Origin: Cuneatibacter sp. NSJ-177
GTDB taxonomy: Bacteria > Bacillota > Clostridia > Lachnospirales > Lachnospiraceae
Assembly: GCF_022867805.1 (NCBI RefSeq)
Contig: NZ_JALIFO010000015.1
Span: forward strand, 173,124 to 237,123
Length of the DNA: 64,000 bases
Direction of reading: 5' to 3'
The notes below the pieces were generated by a model. That model saw only the letters and a program-made list of their open reading frames with translations. It was not told the origin of the DNA and did no database searches. Made by a program: the position numbers and the translations under genes. This document shows, piece after piece, positions 23,829 to 31,897 of this stretch (positions are counted from its first letter, which is position 1; the number at the start of each line of letters is the position of its first letter).

Positions 23829-24443
23829 TTGGAGGCATTTCTCGCTCTGCCGGAGGAAAAGCAAAATGCTGTCGTCGACGCAGCTATGCTCCATTTCGGG
23901 AAAATGGGGTACAAAAAAGCTTCCGCGCGCGATATTGCCACTGCAGCCGGAATATCAAAAGGAATGATTTTCCACTACTTTGGCAGCAAAAAGAACATGT
24001 ATTTCTATCTCATTGACCTGGCTTTCCAGGAATTGATCCAGGCCTTCGCCCAAATCCAATTCGATCAGGTCACGGATTTTTTTGACCGAATTGAAACCGG
24101 CACCAAAATCAAGCTGGATCTCATCCGAAAACGGCCGGCAATGTTGAATTTTCTGACGTCCATCTATTTTGAGACGGATCCGGAGGTAGCGGAAGAACTC
24201 AGCGCCCGCATGGAAACCGGCGCTGCCTTTCAGAATAACTTTGTATTCACAGAGATTGACCGAAAGAAATTCAAAGAAACCGTGGATCCGGAACTGGTCC
24301 TAACGATTCTGGTGAAATACGCCGAGGGCTACGTATCAGGCGCTTCGTTTCAAAGCGCCGCGGACCTTGACTCCATGGAGCAGGAGTTTCTTGCCTGTCT
24401 TAAAATGATGAAAGCCAACTTTTATAAGGAGGAGTATTTATGA
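23829..24443 (+). CDS. TetR family transcriptional regulator
   Basis: 204-residue TetR-type repressor controlling the ABC exporter genes that follow. The N-terminal helix-turn-helix spans about residues 10-55 (KKASARDIATAAGISKGMIFHYFGSKKNMYFYLID); the rest is the alpha-helical ligand-binding domain. The start chosen is TTG at 23829, with AGGAGG 8 nt upstream; an in-frame GTG at 23820 would overlap the ribosome site. Paired operators in its promoter indicate autorepression. It overlaps the ATP-binding-protein gene by 4 bp, so repressor and exporter are cotranscribed and probably induced by the exporter's substrate. Confidence 0.88.
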   Translation: MEAFLALPEEKQNAVVDAAMLHFGKMGYKKASARDIATAAGISKGMIFHYFGSKKNMYFYLIDLAFQELIQAFAQIQFDQVTDFFDRIETGTKIKLDLIRKRPAMLNFLTSIYFETDPEVAEELSARMETGAAFQNNFVFTEIDRKKFKETVDPELVLTILVKYAEGYVSGASFQSAADLDSMEQEFLACLKMMKANFYKEEYL

Positions 24444-25315
24444 TTGAAGCCAAGGGACTTACGCTTCGTTACCCCAGCGGCAAGGGGATCTTTGACGTGG
24501 ACTTTTCCGTAAGAGAAGGCCGCGTCATGGGCTATCTCGGTCCCAACGGGGCGGGGAAAACCACGACGATCCGTATGCTGATGGGCTTTATGAAGCCCGA
24601 CCGGGGCAGCTGCTCGATCAACGGCCGGGACTGTTTTCAGGAAGCAGCGGCAATCAAGGCAGCGCTCGGCTACATCCCCGGAGAAATCGCCTTTCCCGGC
24701 GGGATGACCTGTATGGAATTTCTGAAATATCAGCTGGACCTGCGGGGAATCCGGGACGACACACGCATGAAGCAGCTGATGGACCGTTTTGAATTGGAGG
24801 CAAAGGGTTCGATCCGGCGGTTCTCCAAAGGCATGAAGCAAAAGGTCGGCATTGTGGCCGCCTTCCTTCACGATCCCCAGGTGCTGATTCTGGATGAACC
24901 AACCAGCGGGCTGGATCCTCTGATGCAGAACGAATTTATCGCCTTGATCCAGGAAGAGAAGAAAAAGGGCCGGACCATCCTGCTTTCCAGCCACATGTTT
25001 GAGGAGGTGGAGCGGACCTGCGACGACGTTTTGATCATCAAAGACGGAAAGATCGCCGCCCGTTCGGGTGTCAAAGAACTGACTTCCGTAAAACGAAAAG
25101 GCTTCCTGGTCCAAACTCCGGAGCCTGACCGGCTGCGCGCCTTTGGCTTTGAGATGGGGCGCACCATGGAAAACGGCTGTGAAGTTTTTGTAAAAGGCGA
25201 CGAGATCGACGCGTTTATCAAGAAGCTTGCCACAATTCCGGTCACAGGCCTGGAGATATCCAGACAGAACCTGGAGGATATTTTCCTCAATTATTACGGC
25301 AAGGAGGCGCAGTGA
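24440..25315 (+). CDS. ABC transporter ATP-binding protein (ABC-2 type exporter)
   Basis: 291-residue ATPase subunit. Walker A GPNGAGKTTT near residue 36, signature RRFSKGMKQKVGI (a variant of LSGGQ), Walker B VLILDEPTSGLD, and the H-loop His in LSSHMFEEVER. The C-terminal 70 residues are the accessory domain usual in drug or lantibiotic exporters. With the next gene it forms a two-component exporter: ATPase dimer plus two copies of the permease. Start ATG at 24440 overlaps the TetR stop. Confidence 0.93.
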   Translation: MIEAKGLTLRYPSGKGIFDVDFSVREGRVMGYLGPNGAGKTTTIRMLMGFMKPDRGSCSINGRDCFQEAAAIKAALGYIPGEIAFPGGMTCMEFLKYQLDLRGIRDDTRMKQLMDRFELEAKGSIRRFSKGMKQKVGIVAAFLHDPQVLILDEPTSGLDPLMQNEFIALIQEEKKKGRTILLSSHMFEEVERTCDDVLIIKDGKIAARSGVKELTSVKRKGFLVQTPEPDRLRAFGFEMGRTMENGCEVFVKGDEIDAFIKKLATIPVTGLEISRQNLEDIFLNYYGKEAQ

Positions 25316-25316
25316 G

Positions 25317-26114
25317 ATGAATTTTGTGATTTTAAAAAATACGATCAAGCGGAACTGGAAACTGATGCTGGTCTTTCTGGCTGTCCTCTGCTTCTACCTC
25401 AGCGTGATTCTCTATCTGGTCGATCCGGCCGACATGGAGAAAGTCAAAGACCTATTCGGCATGATCGGGGGAATGCTGGACGCCTTCGGCATCAATACCG
25501 CGGCCATGACTTCTCCCCTTGCTTACACGGCGTCCACTTTTTTCAGCGTCCTGGTGATGGCTTTTACCATGGTGTTTTATGTGATTCAGACTCGTCTGCT
25601 GGTGCTGAAACCGGTGGACGATACCTCGATTGCCTACACGCTGTCCGCGCCGGTGACCCGGACCAGTCTGATCCTGACCCAGGGTTTTTATCTGATCGGC
25701 GCAATGTTTGTTTTGTTTACCGGCATTCTGATTACCGGCTGCGCCTGGCTTGGGGCAATGGGGGATTTTGATTTTCCTGCCTACCTGAATCTGGTTTCCG
25801 TCACGTTCCTGCTCAGCACAGCTGTCGCCATGCTCAGTTTCTTTTTCTCCTCTGCTTTCTGCGGCACGAAACTGGGATCCGGCCTTGCCGCCGGCGTTCC
25901 CATCGGCCTGCTGATCCTCAGCATGATCGTAGGGGCAGGCGGCGACAAGCTGAAATGGCTGGAGAACATCAGCCCGTTCAGCTGGCTGGACAGCGTTGGG
26001 ATTGTGTCCGGAAACGTGGATACCTGGTGGATGTATCCGTCTTTCCTCGCCGCCATTGTCCTCCTGCTGGCGGCAAGCGTTTGGGCTTTTAAACGAAAGC
26101 AGCTTCCAATCTAA
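25317..26114 (+). CDS. ABC-2 type transporter permease
   Basis: 265-residue membrane protein with six hydrophobic segments (about residues 17-37, 60-85, 105-130, 140-165, 173-195 and 238-258), paired with the upstream ATPase, whose stop lies 1 bp before. Permeases of this type (ABC-2 family) export drugs, peptides or lipids. The ATG at 25317 is preceded by AAGGAGGCGCAGTGAG. The substrate is unknown; the TetR operator and gene order suggest a toxic compound. Confidence 0.88.
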   Translation: MNFVILKNTIKRNWKLMLVFLAVLCFYLSVILYLVDPADMEKVKDLFGMIGGMLDAFGINTAAMTSPLAYTASTFFSVLVMAFTMVFYVIQTRLLVLKPVDDTSIAYTLSAPVTRTSLILTQGFYLIGAMFVLFTGILITGCAWLGAMGDFDFPAYLNLVSVTFLLSTAVAMLSFFFSSAFCGTKLGSGLAAGVPIGLLILSMIVGAGGDKLKWLENISPFSWLDSVGIVSGNVDTWWMYPSFLAAIVLLLAASVWAFKRKQLPI

Positions 26115-26190
26115 GCGCAGCTTGAAACAAAAAATCTGCCCAATCGGAGCGTCTCTCCTCCGTTAGCTTCTAAAAGATAACGTGTTTTCC

Positions 26191-26240
26191 GGAAGCGGGA
26201 TCTGTTTTTACTTGACAAATCCCGCTTCCTTTGTTATTTT
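26191..26240 (+). terminator. Terminator of the ABC exporter operon overlapping the blaI-type promoter
   Basis: Perfect 11-bp stem GGAAGCGGGAT (26191-26201) and ATCCCGCTTCC (26219-26229) followed by TTTGTTATTTTT. The loop contains TTGACA (26212-26217), which with TATTTT (26235-26240) and a 17-bp spacer forms the promoter of the next operon, so terminator and promoter share sequence. Confidence 0.75.
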
Positions 26241-26241
26241 T

Positions 26242-26266
26242 AATTCAAGACATATGTAGAATTCAG
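26242..26266. promoter_or_regulatory. BlaI-type operator, site 1
   Basis: TTCAAGACATATGTAGAATT, core ACATATGT (26250-26257), directly after the promoter of the BlaI-like gene. Fits the TACANATGTA-type boxes of BlaI/MecI repressors. Confidence 0.75.
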
Positions 26267-26285
26267 AAAGGAGACCCGACTGCTT

Positions 26286-26666
26286 ATGACCATGCAGCGC
26301 CTGCCCGACGCCGAATTTGAACTGATGAAAATTATCTGGCATGTCACGCCCCCGGTTACCTCCACCATCCTATCGGAACATCTCCCGGAGGGAAAAACCT
26401 GGAAAGCCCAGACCATCTTGACCTTGCTGAGGCGGATGGAGCAGCGGGGTTTTGTCGTCTCCGAAAAATCGGGAAGAGAACGGCTGTATCGCCCGGTCGT
26501 CACGGAAAAAGAATATCTTGATTTTGAAACCCGGCTGCTCTCCAAGCGCTATGAGTCTTCTTCCTTGATGAATCTGGTCGGTTCCCTGGCCCAAAGCGAC
26601 CGGTTCGGCGAAGAAGATCTCGACGAGCTGGAACTTTGGATCAAGGAGAAACTACATGAACAATGA
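26286..26666 (+). CDS. BlaI/MecI family transcriptional repressor
   Basis: 126-residue winged-helix repressor of the Penicillinase_R family. Landmarks: LPDAEFELMKIIW at the start, recognition-helix region WKAQTILTLLRRMEQRGFV near residue 42, wing SEKSGRERLYRPVV, and a C-terminal dimerisation helix. Cleavage by the partner M56 protease normally inactivates such repressors. It overlaps the M56 gene by 11 bp. The operator site 1 lies between its promoter and start, so it represses itself. The GGAG ribosome site is 12 nt from the ATG, longer than ideal. Confidence 0.9.
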   Translation: MTMQRLPDAEFELMKIIWHVTPPVTSTILSEHLPEGKTWKAQTILTLLRRMEQRGFVVSEKSGRERLYRPVVTEKEYLDFETRLLSKRYESSSLMNLVGSLAQSDRFGEEDLDELELWIKEKLHEQ

Positions 26667-27801
26667 TTTCCTGACCATTCTTACCTGCTCTGTGGTGATG
26701 ACCGGGGTCAGCCTTCTTTTCCTTGGACTGCGCCAATTAACCGGCCCGGCTTACTCCGCACGGTGGCGGCGCATCACCTGGCTGCTCCTGCTTTTGGGCT
26801 TTCTGATTCCTTACCGGCCGCAGCCTGCCTCGCCCCTTTTCACCGCCACCATCCCGGCTCTGGCCTCCCACAGCCCGGTCCGGCCAGAACGCTGGATCTT
26901 CCTGTTTTGGCTGTTCGGCGTCATGGTGGCGCTGGCCCTTCGCCTGATTCAGCATATTCAGTTTACGCAGTCGGTGCAAAGGCTCTCCCATCCGATCTCA
27001 GATGAAAATATTTCCCGATGGTTCCAGCAAGTCTGCCTGGAGATGGGGATGGATCGCCGGATCGGTTTGTTCCAGGTCTCCGGTATTTCCTCCCCTATGC
27101 TGACCGGGCTTCGGCATCCCTGCGTTTTGCTGCCGGATCAAGCTTTTTCCGAAGAGGAATTGACCCTGATCTTCCGCCATGAGCTGATCCACTTTCAGAG
27201 AAAAGATCTTTGGTATCAGTGCCTGCTGGAACTGGTCCACTGCATTCACTGGTTCAATCCGCTGTTTCCTCTTCTCAAAAAGATCATCCGCGCCGACCTG
27301 GAATGCGCCTGTGACGAGCGTATTACCTTCTATGCGTCAAAGGAAGAACGGGCCCTTTATTGTAAAACCATTCTTCATGTCATCCGGCAAAAATCCACTC
27401 TGCAAAGCGCCCTGTCCACCAGTTTCGGAAATGGCCCCGGCGAGTTAAAGCAGCGGTTCGAAGAGATCTTCAGTGGGAAAAAGAAGCGGGCTTTTCTCGG
27501 CATCGCCCTCCTGATTCTTCTCCTGACTGCCGGTTCCTCTCAGCTTTTTGCGGTCACGCAAAGCGGGAACAGCCAAAACTTCGGAGGCCCCGGCGAGACT
27601 GCAACCACCTATATCGCAGATGATGAAGCCGAGACAGCCGGAATTTCCGGCGCAGTGGGGACGATCTTTTCCCTGGATGACGAAGACCCGACAGGGGCGG
27701 CCTCCTCCGAGCCATTTCCCGCCGGTTTGAACACCGGCGAGGTTTCCTGGGATGAGAAGGAAGGAGAGGAAGCCTATACCACGGTTTATGGTACTTCATA
27801 A
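26656..27801 (+). CDS. BlaR1/MecR1-like M56 family membrane metallopeptidase
   Basis: 381-residue sensor-protease. N-terminal hydrophobic segments (residues about 5-25, 36-52, 85-105), zinc-protease motif HELIHFQRKD (about residues 176-185) with downstream ECACDERI as the third-ligand region, then a final membrane segment (AFLGIALLILLLTAGSSQLFA, about 280-300). The extracellular tail is only about 80 residues, acidic and low-complexity, and does not contain the penicillin-binding sensor domain of true BlaR1. It is therefore likely to sense something other than a beta-lactam (inference). Partner of the BlaI-like repressor encoded just upstream. Confidence 0.88.
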   Translation: MNNDFLTILTCSVVMTGVSLLFLGLRQLTGPAYSARWRRITWLLLLLGFLIPYRPQPASPLFTATIPALASHSPVRPERWIFLFWLFGVMVALALRLIQHIQFTQSVQRLSHPISDENISRWFQQVCLEMGMDRRIGLFQVSGISSPMLTGLRHPCVLLPDQAFSEEELTLIFRHELIHFQRKDLWYQCLLELVHCIHWFNPLFPLLKKIIRADLECACDERITFYASKEERALYCKTILHVIRQKSTLQSALSTSFGNGPGELKQRFEEIFSGKKKRAFLGIALLILLLTAGSSQLFAVTQSGNSQNFGGPGETATTYIADDEAETAGISGAVGTIFSLDDEDPTGAASSEPFPAGLNTGEVSWDEKEGEEAYTTVYGTS

Positions 27802-27815
27802 GAAATCTTTTCACA

Positions 27816-27847
27816 GGCGGTTTTCCTGTCCGGCAAACCGCCTCTCT
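27816..27847 (+). terminator. Possible terminator after the M56 peptidase gene
   Basis: AGGCGGTTT and AAACCGCCT arms around 27816-27847 with a weak T-containing tail; moderate support only. Confidence 0.45.
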
Positions 27848-27916
27848 GATTCTTGTTTAAAAGCGATTGACTCCTGTCCTTTCGGAAGGAAGGAATTCAA
27901 CTTTATGTTTATTTCA

Positions 27917-27937
27917 AGACATTTGTAGAATTTAATT
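27917..27937. promoter_or_regulatory. BlaI-type operator, site 2
   Basis: TTCAAGACATTTGTAGAATT (core 27919-27926) matches operator site 1 at all but one position. It lies 80 bp upstream of the DUF2079 gene, next to a TATGTT -10-like box (27904-27909). Confidence 0.7.
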
Positions 27938-28009
27938 TCAGATTAATTCACTGTATTTGCGTCCCCCAAGGGGAAGCCCCTGTGCATCCACAACAGAAAG
28001 GAGCGCTCA

Positions 28010-29782
28010 ATGAAACCGTATCCTACCCCGATCCTCTGGATTTCAGCACTTTTCAGCGGATGGATGACTCTCTTGCTTGCCTCCGGCTTGATTTTCATCC
28101 CGGCGGAAAGCGCCATGGAATCCATCGCCGGGCAAAATTTAGCCTTGACTTTGGTCTGCGGCCTGCTGCTGACCGGGGTTTCTTTTTTGCTGAACCAAAG
28201 GTTTCCTTTTCTTGTAATTTCTGCGCCTCTTGTATTGTTTTCTCTCTGTGCCATTATCGCGTCGGCCGTCCAGAATGACCCGCTGCTGTCCTTGACTTTC
28301 GGGGGAATTTTGGCAGTCCTCCTGCCTCCCATTTTCACTGTGCATTTTTCTTTTTCCCCGATAAAAGACAAACGTCTAAAATTGTTTTTTATCGGAGCCG
28401 CCTTCCTGTTTTTTCTCTATGTGGGAGGCTTCACGGTTCTCCGGCACCTCACCTTCCGGACGCCTTGCTTTGACTTTGGAATTTTCGTCCAGATGTTCCA
28501 CCAGATGAAGGAAACCGGGCTGCCGTTCACCACCTGCGAGAGAAATCAGGTGCTCTCCCACTTTGCGGTCCACACCTCGCCCATTTATTATCTGCTGCTG
28601 CCTGCGTACCTGATCTTTCCCGATCCGGCCACACTGCAGCTTGGCCAGGCGGCGGTTCTGGCCTGCGGAGCCATCCCTCTTTGGAAGCTCTGCCGTCAAT
28701 ACCGGCTGGGCGGCCGGTCCAGCGCCCTTTTGGCGCTCTGCTATTTTTCCTATCCGGCGCTGGCCGGAGGCTGTTTCTATGATATTCACGAAAATTGTTT
28801 TCTCGCGCCCTTGCTCCTCTGGCTGTTTTATGCTTCCGCCCAGGCGGGGAGGCGCTGTTTCTTGGGTCTGATTCCCGGCTTTTTCATTCTGTTGGTAAAA
28901 GAAGACGCCGCCATCTATCCCGCATTTTGGGGCCTCTATCTGCTGGCTTCCGAATTCTTTGGAACCAAAAGAGCAGGCATTCGCAGCCGCCTGACGCCCC
29001 GATTCCGTCTAGGCTTGCTTCTTTTTTTCCTCTCCCTGGTCTATTTCGGGATCATCGTAACCTTGATGGAACGATGGGGGCTCGGCGTCATGACCAGCCG
29101 GTATCACAACTTTTCTTTTCAAAACGGCGGTTTTGGGGAAATGATCCTGTCCGTCCTGCTACATCCAGCCTACGCCCTGGCCCAGTGTATCCAGGAAAAC
29201 CGGCTCATCTATCTCCTGGAAATGCTGGCTCCGCTGCTCTTTTTACCACTGGCCGGCCGAAAGCTGGAAGACTTTATCCTCCTCGGTCCCCTGGCATTGA
29301 TGAATCTGATGCCAGATTATGTTTACCAACACACGATTTCTTACCAATATAATTTTGGCACCCTCAGTTTTCTTTTTTATCTGGCCATCCGGCGCCTCTC
29401 GGAAATGGAGCCGGCCAAGAGGGAACGCACCTTGTATTCCGCCGCGCTTGTAACGCTGACGCTTTTCGCCGGAACCCAGCTTACCCACGCCGGCGCGCTG
29501 GCAGACTGGGTACAAAACAAGGAAACATACCAGCGGATGGAAGCAGATCTTTCCCGGATACCAGAACATGCTTCGGTCACGGCGTCCAGTTTCCTCGTCT
29601 CCCATTTGGCCGAGAGGGATGTTGTCTACCTGATGGACCAGATTTATGATACAGATTATGTCGCCTACGACCTGCGGGATCCGGATCCGGCCGTCTCCGT
29701 GGAGACCTACCGGAAAGCCGGTTATCAAGTGTTTTATCAGTCTGAAGAGCTGATCCTATTAGCCCGGTCATCCGGGTCCTGA
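28010..29782 (+). CDS. DUF2079 family polytopic membrane protein
   Basis: 590-residue integral membrane protein with around 11-13 hydrophobic segments, matching the DUF2079 family (a presumed glycosyltransferase-C-like membrane fold; activity unproven). Conserved-looking landmarks are the luminal FDFGIFVQMFHQM segment, ERNQVLSHFAVHTSPIYYLLLPAY, FYDIHENCFLAPLLLW and LMNLMPDYVYQHTISYQYN. A C-terminal soluble part (about 500-590) carries EHASVTASSFLVSHLAERD. Ribosome site AAAGGAGCGCTCA before the ATG. A BlaI-type operator upstream predicts that it is the target of the neighbouring BlaI/M56 pair. Confidence 0.85.
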   Translation: MKPYPTPILWISALFSGWMTLLLASGLIFIPAESAMESIAGQNLALTLVCGLLLTGVSFLLNQRFPFLVISAPLVLFSLCAIIASAVQNDPLLSLTFGGILAVLLPPIFTVHFSFSPIKDKRLKLFFIGAAFLFFLYVGGFTVLRHLTFRTPCFDFGIFVQMFHQMKETGLPFTTCERNQVLSHFAVHTSPIYYLLLPAYLIFPDPATLQLGQAAVLACGAIPLWKLCRQYRLGGRSSALLALCYFSYPALAGGCFYDIHENCFLAPLLLWLFYASAQAGRRCFLGLIPGFFILLVKEDAAIYPAFWGLYLLASEFFGTKRAGIRSRLTPRFRLGLLLFFLSLVYFGIIVTLMERWGLGVMTSRYHNFSFQNGGFGEMILSVLLHPAYALAQCIQENRLIYLLEMLAPLLFLPLAGRKLEDFILLGPLALMNLMPDYVYQHTISYQYNFGTLSFLFYLAIRRLSEMEPAKRERTLYSAALVTLTLFAGTQLTHAGALADWVQNKETYQRMEADLSRIPEHASVTASSFLVSHLAERDVVYLMDQIYDTDYVAYDLRDPDPAVSVETYRKAGYQVFYQSEELILLARSSGS

Positions 29783-29894
29783 ATCTCCGAAAATGCCGGC
29801 TGGACGGAATCGGGGCGAAAAGAGGGCAATCCTCAAAGAAGACGCCCTCGATATCCTTTACAGTAGCGTTCAGCTATCGCCTGGCGACTCTGCT

Positions 29895-30662
29895 TCACTG
29901 AGTTTCATAGTAACACTTCAGCGCATCCCGCAAAAATTCTGCGGCTCCGGGCGCTGCTTTCTCGTAGTAGGCGCGGAAACGCTCATCCGCCGCGTACATC
30001 TCTCCCATATTCCGGTGGGCTTCCTTCGTGCAGGAACCATCTTTCCAGAACAGGCAGAGCCAAGTCCGGTGAAGCTTGCAGACCTCCTGGGCCAGGCTTC
30101 CCGCCGGATCGCCGGTTTTAACCGCCTCGGCCAATTTCTCCAAAATTTCTTTGGAAAGCCGCTCCTGCTCCTCCCACTGTGCTTTGCTCATGCCCGCCAA
30201 TTTAGCATTGGAAGCGTCCATCGCCTCTTCACCGAACCGTTCCCGGACTTCCTGCCCGTATTTTTTCTCATTTTCTTCGATCCTCTTTTGCTTCAAGCCT
30301 TCAAATTTTTGTTCATCGTCCATGACAATTTCTCCTTTCAGGGAGCGGAGGGTGCGGCTGACATTTTCGATCAGCGCTTCCATCCGCTCTTTTTTTAGCT
30401 GCAGGGTGAGCAAATGTTCTTCCAAAGCCTGCCTCCGGTCAAAATCCGGGGACTCCAGGATTTCCTGGATATTCTCCAGACTGAGATCCATTTCCCGGTA
30501 AAATAAGATCTGCTGCAGCCGGTCCACCTGCACCTGCCCGTAAATACGGTACCCGCCGCCGCTCACTCTTTCGGGCTTGAGCAAGCCGATCTCATCGTAA
30601 TACCGCAAGGTGCGGGGGCTGACGCCGGACAGCGCGGCCAACTGGCTGACCGTGTATTCCAT
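29895..30662 (-). CDS. MerR family regulator with TipAS-type C-terminal domain
   Basis: 255-residue regulator. The MerR helix-turn-helix is at the N-terminus (YTVSQLAALSGVSPRTLRYYDEIGLLKP), a long dimerisation helix follows (about residues 75-120), and the C-terminal 130 residues resemble the TipAS antibiotic-recognition domain (MDASNAKLAGMSKAQWEEQERL; AADERFRAYYEKAAPGAAEFLRDAL). TipA-type proteins activate drug-response genes on ligand binding. The start chosen is the ATG at 30662 with GGAGGTGAGAAA upstream; in-frame codons further upstream lie in the promoter. The promoter has the 19-bp spacer typical of MerR control (30682-30712). Confidence 0.9.
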   Translation of the reverse strand: MEYTVSQLAALSGVSPRTLRYYDEIGLLKPERVSGGGYRIYGQVQVDRLQQILFYREMDLSLENIQEILESPDFDRRQALEEHLLTLQLKKERMEALIENVSRTLRSLKGEIVMDDEQKFEGLKQKRIEENEKKYGQEVRERFGEEAMDASNAKLAGMSKAQWEEQERLSKEILEKLAEAVKTGDPAGSLAQEVCKLHRTWLCLFWKDGSCTKEAHRNMGEMYAADERFRAYYEKAAPGAAEFLRDALKCYYETQ

Positions 30663-30681
30663 TTTCTCACCTCCTGAAACG

Positions 30682-30712
30682 AGTATAAGGGTTTCCGCAA
30701 CGGAAAGGTCAA
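30682..30712 (-). promoter_or_regulatory. MerR-type promoter with 19-bp spacer
   Basis: Minus strand TTGACC (30707-30712), 19-bp spacer, TATACT (30682-30687). The spacer contains the dyad TTTCCG-TTG-CGGAAA. Long spacer plus dyad is the signature of a MerR-activated promoter; autoregulation is expected. Confidence 0.8.
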
Positions 30713-30742
30713 GAGTTTTTTTCATTTTTTACGAAAAGTTGC

Positions 30743-31102
30743 TTAGAGGCTCTCCTTGCCAAAGGGGATTTCCGGATGCCGCTCCCGGATCACTTGTTCC
30801 AGGACGTCCGCTTCCCTCCAGGCGCCTTCGCCGATCAAAAGCTCAAGCTGTGTTTCATCCTTGCCGGTCAGCACCAGTTTTTGAATATCAAAGTTCACGT
30901 TTCCGCAGCACATTTTTGCGTCCACCCCTTCGATCCTCCGGTAGGCGCGGCGGACGTCTCCGAACTCCGCCTGATACCAGCGAAGCCCTTTCTTAAAGAA
31001 AATATAATCGGTTCCGACTTTCACTTTGCCATAGCGGATCGACTGTTCAAATTCCAGATCCGCCTTTTTGTTATCTCCCTTTTGGTAGCTGCCACTTTTC
31101 AT
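30743..31102 (-). CDS. Hypothetical protein
   Basis: 119-residue cytosolic protein of no family I can name. It is beta-rich (VKVGTDYIFFKKGLRWYQAEFGDVRRAYRRIEGVDAKMCCGNVNFDIQKLVLTGKDETQLELLIG) and ends in a helix, a layout reminiscent of PH-like or bPH domains; this is a pattern-based guess. A CC pair is present mid-protein. It lies between the MerR gene and an SRPBCC gene on the same strand, 80 bp upstream of the MerR start, with AAGGAAGGGACCGG before the ATG. Confidence 0.7.
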   Translation of the reverse strand: MKSGSYQKGDNKKADLEFEQSIRYGKVKVGTDYIFFKKGLRWYQAEFGDVRRAYRRIEGVDAKMCCGNVNFDIQKLVLTGKDETQLELLIGEGAWREADVLEQVIRERHPEIPFGKESL

Positions 31103-31143
31103 CCGGTCCTTCCCTTCTGTGCATTTACGCGCCGGTGGAGTTC

Positions 31144-31554
31144 CTATTTTTCTTTGTTCGTTTCCAGAAATTTGCGCAGATCAGCCACATACAAGGCCTG
31201 CTGCTTTTTCAGATATCCGCCGACAAAGGGCCTTAACATTACTTTTTTCGCCGTCACATCCTCCGTAAAATCAACGGTAGTCTGTCCATTTTGTTCTGAA
31301 AAAAGTCCCACCCAATGCCCTCTCATATTTCCGTTTTCCATGTCAAACTCATATCGCTCACAGGGCTGAAAAACAGTGATGGTAAAAGTGGTCGGATAGC
31401 CCTCTTTGGTGAACTCCACAAATTGTTTTCCAGGCTCCCGGATTTCAATTCGGTCAAGGTCGCTCCGCCAAGAATACTCCTTTAAAGAAACAACCGCATC
31501 CCAGACTTTGGGAAGCCCGTATGAAAAAGTCGCTTTGATATGTGAAACAGCCAT
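31144..31554 (-). CDS. SRPBCC family protein
   Basis: 136-residue START/Bet v1-like fold protein, which binds a hydrophobic ligand in a central cavity. Seen: N-terminal strand and helix (IKATFSYGLPKVWDAVVSL), the central strands (EFTKEGYPTTFTITVFQPCERYEFDME) and the long C-terminal helix (FVGGYLKKQQALYVADLRKFLE). The exact ligand or reaction is unknown. AAGGG lies 7 nt before the ATG at 31554, so that start is preferred over the ATG at 31560. It is 41 bp upstream of the hypothetical gene at 30743-31102 and probably cotranscribed. Confidence 0.8.
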   Translation of the reverse strand: MAVSHIKATFSYGLPKVWDAVVSLKEYSWRSDLDRIEIREPGKQFVEFTKEGYPTTFTITVFQPCERYEFDMENGNMRGHWVGLFSEQNGQTTVDFTEDVTAKKVMLRPFVGGYLKKQQALYVADLRKFLETNKEK

Positions 31555-31750
31555 CGTCATTCCCTTCCATTCTTTCTATTTGGCGACATTATATCATATC
31601 CCATTTCCATTTGCCATCACAACCGCTTCCTCAGCCCGTTTCAAATTCACATCGTTCTGACCGTCAAAACGATCTTCCGCTTTTTCCAAGGGCACCGCCG
31701 GTACCCTCTCTTTCTTTTCCTCTCAATGTAAACTCGATCAAATTTTTGGT

Positions 31751-31779
31751 TGACATTCTTTTCGATTCCCTCTATACTG
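31751..31779 (+). promoter_or_regulatory. Promoter of bioB
   Basis: TTGACA (31751-31756), 17-bp spacer, TATACT (31774-31779). A leader of about 115 nt follows, with a small ACAAG/CTTGT hairpin near 31820-31836; no BirA-type operator was found. Confidence 0.75.
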
Positions 31780-31897
31780 GGAGGCAAATAGATGGGAACT
31801 GCCTCCGTATCCTCCGGTAACAAGAACCCTTGTTATGCGGCTGGCCGGTTAGATACCATTCAATGGAGAAAGAAACGAATCAGAGAGGAAACAAACG

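Noticed and set aside
26656..27801. True beta-lactam sensor BlaR1
   Set aside because: The C-terminal extracellular part is only about 80 low-complexity residues and has no penicillin-binding motifs (SxxK, SxN, KTG).
31780..31897. Riboswitch or BirA operator in the bioB leader
   Set aside because: Only a short ACAAG/CTTGT hairpin is seen; no biotin-operator palindrome and no known riboswitch core.
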